A DNA stretch of 13,081 bases, taken from contig JANBQC010000707.1 of NCBI GenBank assembly GCA_027576995.1, positions 1-13,081 on the forward strand, in the 5' to 3' direction. The DNA comes from Dimargaris cristalligena. Its lineage: Eukaryota > Kickxellomycota > Dimargaritomycetes > Dimargaritales > Dimargaritaceae. The notes beneath the pieces were generated by a model. It had not been told where the DNA came from and made no database searches. It saw only the letters and a list, made by a program, of their open reading frames with translations. The position numbers and the translations under genes were made by a program. Below, one piece after another: positions 8,611-13,081 of the stretch; position 1 is the stretch's first letter, and every line of letters begins with the position of its first letter.

Positions 8611-8927
8611 AGGCAGTGGCTTGGGAATGGAGTGTAACACTATAAGAGCCCCATTTACCAGTATTCTACGTTATGGAGGTATTGTGGAGACTCGGTTCAG
8701 TAATTGGAAATACAGCTTTTAGATCATTGTAGAGCCGACGGTCTAGCTGGACTACATGTTCTGTCCTAGGCTGTCAGAATACTACAAGTTCCACAAATGT
8801 ATTACCAATGCCGCGCTTGATTATTTTTATTTTGGAATATATTGACAATCGATTTAAACGAGGGACTATGGCAATGGGAAAAGAACGGGCGCCAAGGGTC
8901 GGCCTAAGGTAATATTCTCTATCCAGG

Positions 8928-8943
8928 TATAAAATGTATAAAA
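8928..8943 (+). promoter_or_regulatory. Twin TATA boxes upstream of the secreted-protein gene
   Basis: TATAAAA occurs at 8928-8934 and again at 8937-8943, nine bases apart. They lie about 175 bases upstream of the ATG at 9114. Transcription starting some 30 bases downstream would give a leader of about 140 bases, reasonable for a fungal gene. No other strong TATA element lies closer to that start. Confidence 0.5.
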
Positions 8944-9113
8944 GGTCGGCTGAATCGCGCCATAAATCCATACCCCTACCTCCCAATTCGAGCCTTAGAA
9001 ATCAAGTGCATCTAGCCATACTTTTGACTTCCATCTCCATAGCATTTATCAACAGCTATCTTCCGGTATTGCTTTCCATTCGCTTTGTTTGACCAATACC
9101 CCAGTTAGCTGCC

Positions 9114-11192
9114 ATGCCTCGCTTAGCTCTTTCGTGGAAATACGTCTTGCCGATGGCCATTTTATGGTGCTGGACCTTTTCATTGCAAGCGACTCCTACC
9201 CGTGCCAGCCCAGTGTTTTTGACCAAAAGCAATGGCGATGCCCTGACCCATCCTACCTGGGACGAGTGGGACGACTTGGATAACTGGGAAGAGGATTCGT
9301 TTTCCGATAACTCGCCCAACCCGTACTATGGCGCAACGGGAAGCCCATCGACTATGCCCGGGGATCTTATATTCAATGGTGATGACGACGACAGCTACCA
9401 ACGAACCGGGATTTTGTATCCCAAAGTAGTATTCAGGCCTACCAAGGCATCCCCAGCCAAGCCAGAACCCCCCGCGAACGCATTCAAGTACGTGGATGAC
9501 CTCTATGTCAATCTAGATTGGGCAAAGGATGTATCTGATGATTTTGGCCCGTTAGACTTTCAACCCTCCGTGGATTACATGGGGTGGTCTTCCAAGTCCG
9601 GGACTGAATTGAAGCCCTACATCGGATCCCCAAAGACCGAGGACCTCACTGTTAATGAATTGATCCAGCCTATCATTCCAGATCCGCTCCTTTTTTCCTA
9701 CAGTACTGCCGTGAAGGCGGGTTTACCTGAATCAACTTTTGACGAAGTAACTGGACCGAAATCCTTCACTGAACCCACAAATTCCGAAGTTCCTGTCTTG
9801 AATGACTTGTCACATCCTATTAATTCTGAGCCGCCCATCTTTTCCTACAGTGCGGCCGTGAAGGTAGATCTACCTGGATTGATCCCTGTCAAGGTGACTG
9901 AGCCGAAGTCCTCTACCGAACCCCCAAAGTCCGAAGACCCTGTCTTGAATGGGCTGCCACAACCTATCATTACCAAACCTCTGGTCGTTTCCTACAGTAC
10001 GGCCTTAAAAACGGGTTTATCAGAATTGACCTCTGCCAAAGTAACTGAACAAGCCCAGGCTCCCGTCACCAACCCTCCCAAACCGACGGCCAAGAAATTT
10101 TCCTGGGCGATTCCGGATAAAACCGCCTCTGTACTAAAGACCACTGCTGAAGAGCGTAACTGGCCTGGCTTGGGAGATAAGACCTTCGCCTCCACCCGCA
10201 AGAATACCAAAATTCAAGAAGGGAAATCCGCTGAAGAATTTTCATACGATTCGCTCTATGTTTTGAATGACACCGCCATCCCTCCGAATGATCCCCCGAT
10301 CTCCTCTCACAACGAACCATCCGTCCCAACCCAGCGCCTCGCCCGGCAATTTCCCGTTAGCAGCGGAAAGGACCGTGGTAAAAACCGCGCCCGTCGTTTA
10401 GTTACAGCGACGCCCCCTACTCTCCCATACCACGAGGCCACCGGCGAAAAGAAGTTTATGGCCATTCGACTGGGCGATTTATTATTGCGGGACATCATTG
10501 CTAGCTGGGAAGCTGAATCAGCCAGCATAAATATTAATTATTTTATTAAAAAAGACCTGGCTCTCCGAAGGATAGGCTACGGTTACGTTCAATACCCGGA
10601 AATAGTGCCGGCCATATCCCTCCTCTTAAACAACCTAATCGACCACTTCCAGTTCGTACGCACTAAGGCTCAGACCACTTCGACGCAGGAAATGGAGTGG
10701 TACCGCGAGCAAAACCCCGATATGACCGCGATGGCCGACGACATGGTCCACCACCTATCCAAGGGTGACTACACCGGCGATCAATTGCTTCATCAGCAAC
10801 GGCTCATCTTGGAACGCATGGACGTGGACTTCGAAAGCCAGCATTCCCGTAGTACCCGTATGTTGCTCCGTGCTCGCCTGTGGCGCCATCGCCTCACCGA
10901 ATTCAGTCGAGGACTCCTCGCGCTCACGCAGGAGTTTCAAGAGGTCCTCCCGGCTCTCTTTAAGACTATTCCCTTACGGGAAAAAACTATTTTATCTACC
11001 TCTTTGAAGGGCTTGGCCGATGAGGCTCGGAACCTGTCCGATATGGCCCAGGCAGCGGCGAGCGGGTTTCCCGTGAATGAGCTGCTCGCCCACTACGCAG
11101 ATAGGCTGTATGCCCAGCATCGGCACGAGGTCCAAAGGGAATACATGGATATTAGCATGCTGAGTGGAGGTCAAGAAGATCCCTCGAGGTAA
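9114..11192 (+). CDS. Secreted 692-residue protein with acidic segment, 49-residue repeats and helical C-terminus
   Basis: This is a single uninterrupted exon, ATG (context GCTGCCATG) to TAA, and the longest open frame in the window. Residues 1-9 are basic, 10-24 hydrophobic (VLPMAILWCWTFSL), and cleavage is likely near QATPTRA/SP at about 31, so it should enter the secretory pathway. Residues 43-66 and 90-93 are rich in Asp/Glu and Trp (WDEWDDLDNWEED). Residues 184-324 are three imperfect repeats with a 49-residue period, each carrying SYS-A--K--L and V-EPKS--EP-like segments. A basic run, RGKNRARR (421-428), is a possible Kex2 processing site. Residues 440-680 are strongly helical with many Leu, Arg and Glu and no Cys pattern. 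I recognise no domain and no catalytic motif. Secretion plus repeats could fit a cell-wall, adhesive or host-interaction role; that is inference. The gene stands alone, with its own TATA boxes and poly(A) signal. Confidence 0.9.
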   Translation: MPRLALSWKYVLPMAILWCWTFSLQATPTRASPVFLTKSNGDALTHPTWDEWDDLDNWEEDSFSDNSPNPYYGATGSPSTMPGDLIFNGDDDDSYQRTGILYPKVVFRPTKASPAKPEPPANAFKYVDDLYVNLDWAKDVSDDFGPLDFQPSVDYMGWSSKSGTELKPYIGSPKTEDLTVNELIQPIIPDPLLFSYSTAVKAGLPESTFDEVTGPKSFTEPTNSEVPVLNDLSHPINSEPPIFSYSAAVKVDLPGLIPVKVTEPKSSTEPPKSEDPVLNGLPQPIITKPLVVSYSTALKTGLSELTSAKVTEQAQAPVTNPPKPTAKKFSWAIPDKTASVLKTTAEERNWPGLGDKTFASTRKNTKIQEGKSAEEFSYDSLYVLNDTAIPPNDPPISSHNEPSVPTQRLARQFPVSSGKDRGKNRARRLVTATPPTLPYHEATGEKKFMAIRLGDLLLRDIIASWEAESASININYFIKKDLALRRIGYGYVQYPEIVPAISLLLNNLIDHFQFVRTKAQTTSTQEMEWYREQNPDMTAMADDMVHHLSKGDYTGDQLLHQQRLILERMDVDFESQHSRSTRMLLRARLWRHRLTEFSRGLLALTQEFQEVLPALFKTIPLREKTILSTSLKGLADEARNLSDMAQAAASGFPVNELLAHYADRLYAQHRHEVQREYMDISMLSGGQEDPSR
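9663..10085 (+). repeat. Intragenic tandem repeat, 147-bp period (49 residues), about three units
   Basis: Units begin at residues 184, 233 and 282 of the secreted protein. The SYS core falls at residues 195, 244 and 293, exactly 49 apart each time. Unit starts are IQPII, SHPIN and PQPII, followed by P-L/I-F/V-SYS. The segment SPKTEDLTVNEL (172-183) before unit 1 resembles the unit ends (PKSEDPVLNGL), so a partial unit may precede it. The divergence between units is substantial, so the array is not recent. Confidence 0.85.
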
Positions 11193-11318
11193 TTAGAGAC
11201 GGTTTAGAACTGGGTACGGCCTGTGAGAGTTGCATTCTTCGGGTATGATTTGTCTTGTGTTTTTTATCAACCGTGAGCTCCAAAATGCATTTATATTTGC
11301 CTTATATAAAAGCTTTAC

Positions 11319-11324
11319 AATAAA
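11319..11324 (+). terminator. Polyadenylation signal AATAAA
   Basis: A canonical AATAAA lies about 130 bases after the stop of the secreted-protein gene, in an AT-rich stretch (TTATATAAAAGCTTTACAATAAAAG). It is the only such hexamer shortly downstream and is the likely 3' processing signal. Confidence 0.55.
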
Positions 11325-11744
11325 AGTCGGCCCTATTACCTAATCCGTTTACATGGTTGATAGTACTTTTTGAAGATATGCTAACTGTTAGTGTGAGACT
11401 GTATTTCTTTAAAGCACAGAAGCAAGTGGGGCTGGGTGGCACCATTGACCCATTTTCTGTTTACTCCTACAATGCTTGGCTCATTCGAGCCTACTGAAAG
11501 TACTAATTAGTTGAATACGGTTTTATTAGGTCGCTGTATTTCCATTTCTACATTTCCTTATCACTTCCTCTTCTATTTCATTTTTTAAATCACCGTTACA
11601 ACTGCCTTTCAAAAATCATCACATACATAGCCAAAGTTTTTTTATGGAATTTGAGTCCGGTAATATTGAACTAACACAATTAGGGGCAGGACTTTAGTAT
11701 AATTTGCCCTAAGCTTATAGTTCCTGCCAACTTCTCTTTGTTTA
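11325..11744. other. Intergenic; no supported gene
   Basis: AT-rich sequence with T-runs (for example near 11580-11645). I see no open frame with coding character on either strand, and no RNA gene. Confidence 0.5.
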
Positions 11745-12011
11745 ACCTGCCAAGGAATTGTTAATGCCAGACTGGGAAGGGCGCTCAGCATCGACCAAGC
11801 AGTGCAGAGGACTAGGCCTTCGACTGTGGTAGAGCTCCCCGCAGATGAACAGCTAACCGACGAAGGACGGCCCGGCAATGCTGCCAGTGCCAACCTTGCC
11901 ATAATTGCGTCAATCCCGTTGCTTAGGGCTAATAACCTGGACCACCATAACGAAGTGCATAGCTCCATCTCTAGACCGGACTGCGGCAAAGGCCCTCGAT
12001 ATAGGCAATAG
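11745..12011 (+). pseudogene. Coding-like fragment next to the decayed repeat, unknown
   Basis: The plus frame is open from a likely acceptor region (TGCCAAG at 11748-11754) to TAG at 12009-12011. It reads ARLGRALSIDQAVQRTRPST, then VVELPADEQLTDEGRP and ANLAIIASIPLLRANNLDHH. Codons start with purines more often than chance, and the block is clearly GC-richer than its flanks. No ATG starts it, and the frame breaks before the repeat copy at 12092. The opposite strand is also open (11642-11989, 115 codons), reading MPQSGLEMELCTSLWWSRLL, but looks less like coding. An isolated exon or a gene remnant are both possible. Confidence 0.3.
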
Positions 12012-12091
12012 GAGCGGCCACTCGACCCGCACTCCTACTCTGCTTGAACCTTTGAATTCTCCGGTATATAAGGAAGGACTGACCGAACACG

Positions 12092-12239
12092 ATATGGGAG
12101 TAGTTCAACCAGGCTGTATAACGAAAAATCCATTAGATGGGGCCAACACTACAGGTTAAAATGGTTACTCCCACATACTCTCCCATACACAAATCATGTA
12201 AAACTTTATACGGCTGGCTTGAATTTCACTTATATGAAT
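12092..12239 (+). pseudogene. Decayed copy of the left-edge repeat (copy 2), three in-frame stops
   Basis: This is the counterpart of bases 3-150, in the same orientation, gap-free and about 74% identical. In the frame that is open in copy 1, copy 2 has TAG at 12101-12103 (GAG in copy 1), TAA at 12119-12121 (AAA) and TAG at 12134-12136 (TGG). Downstream of the last stop the frame stays open and keeps KTLYGWLEFHLY (copy 1: KTLYSWAEFHPY). Each stop is a single-base change, as expected of point decay without selection. Confidence 0.65.
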
Positions 12240-13081
12240 CTTTAGATGACAATACCCTTACTCGCTTACAATTAACCGCTACGCCCACGCCATTCCTTAT
12301 TATATATCTCTATATAAGCGGCACGCTTATTTATTCCTGTTTATTTTATACACTCGCCGACCAGCTCATTAACATAATACTATATTACTTCACCCCATTG
12401 TCGTTTATTCCGCTGAAGGACTGTTTGCCCATATCCATATTATGATCAAGACGCCTCTGATCTTATCAGCTTTACTGAATCGACCCTAGTTCATTCACAG
12501 TATATTTTAACGCTAAATGTCTTTGTTTGAAATCACCCTGGTTTTATCGTACCATACCTGGCTCACAAGCTAAAGCGTTACCTTTGCCTCCAAACCTCGC
12601 GAAGACCTAATTACTGGTCCGAACTTTTGCACACTCTGCTGGGATATGGTCAAGTTTACTACCTCCATAGTTAGGCAGTAGGTAGTGCTACGAAATCTTG
12701 AAGTCACATTAGATCGGGACATTAAATAGGTTTGATGTATTTATAAAATGGCGCTTATTACTTCGTGGAAAGTCGCGATAGAGTTTCAATCAACAAAGCG
12801 AATTCCGCATGGGCATCACGTCAGGAATGAATCGGTCTAAACGGTTGAGGATAGATGTAAGTCGAAGGATTCGTATGTGCACTTATTAATGACTGGCCTA
12901 GTTAAAGTATTGTTGATACAGTGTTGGTAAGTCTCTAGACTAAATAGCCATCTCCGCAGTATGGCCGATACAGACAACTGGGAGTTTTTCACGACTGGCT
13001 AATCTGTTAGAGGACTAACCAATAGTAAACCCGATATGGGACATATATAGTGAATCAATAGTCAATCAATAAACGTTGGTC
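12240..13081. other. Gene-poor right end
   Basis: AT-rich. The open frame that continues from the decayed repeat to 12445 becomes hydrophobic and repetitive in Ile/Tyr/Leu, typical of translated AT-rich spacer. A 30-codon frame near 12748 (MALITSWKVAIEFQ) is too short to support. Nothing else is seen. Confidence 0.45.

Larger units (their letters stand above)
6913..8927. other. Gene-poor interval with scattered exon-like fragments
   Basis: No complete gene can be built here. Minus-strand fragments that read like protein include RDQLAIQNLSIDIRKTLVDE, just after a TTTGTAG acceptor near 7527; RLTKLFKASYRVINEIRPEE, ending at a TAA at 7749-7751 after a TTATAG acceptor; and the two ORFs listed separately. 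Their phases do not join cleanly. They may be exons of a gene I failed to assemble, or remnants. Confidence 0.4.

Noticed and set aside
11642..11989. 115-codon minus-strand open frame
   Set aside because: It overlaps a plus-strand frame with better purine-start codon bias; the final third runs through a likely non-coding AT-rich stretch.
12137..12445. 102-codon plus-strand open frame
   Set aside because: Its start lies inside the decayed repeat after three stops, and the second half is an Ile/Tyr/Leu-rich translation of AT-rich spacer.

Overview
The window is eukaryotic and most likely from a fungus. Genes are split by GT-AG introns of about 130-215 bases, with GTAAGT donors and one perfect TACTAAC branch site. 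Start codons sit in Kozak-like contexts and exons are GC-richer than their surroundings. A cap 2'-O-methyltransferase relative beside an augmin-like subunit, both absent from budding yeast, suggests an early-diverging lineage, perhaps a zoopagomycotan such as Dimargaris. That placement is inference from general knowledge; no search was run.

Layout: Bases 3-150 are one copy of a coding-derived repeat whose second, stop-riddled copy lies at 12092-12239. From 3363 down to 900 (minus strand) I reconstruct a six-exon, 508-residue gene from small fragments; every intron phase fits. It is collinear with the Rossmann-fold (RrmJ/FtsJ) domain of CMTR1, the mRNA cap-1 2'-O-ribose methyltransferase. The SAM loop and most of the K-D-K-E catalytic tetrad look lost, so it is probably a pseudoenzyme. 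Divergently, 3756-4834 (plus strand) holds a four-exon, 206-residue helical protein resembling augmin subunit HAUS2; its first intron uses a GC-AG boundary. The two genes share a 392-base promoter interval.

Bases 4835-9113 are mostly gene-poor. They hold a possible split gene starting at 5925, several short open frames of doubtful status, a 17-bp direct repeat and small palindromes. A twin TATA box at 8928-8943 precedes the clearest single-exon gene, 9114-11192. It encodes a 692-residue secreted protein with a signal peptide, an acidic segment, three 49-residue repeats, a possible Kex2 site and a helical C-terminal region of unknown family. A poly(A) signal follows. The right end (11325-13081) holds one coding-like fragment and the decayed repeat copy, otherwise no gene I can support.

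No tRNA, rRNA, CRISPR array or complete transposon was recognised. The genes look like independent eukaryotic units rather than a pathway cluster.
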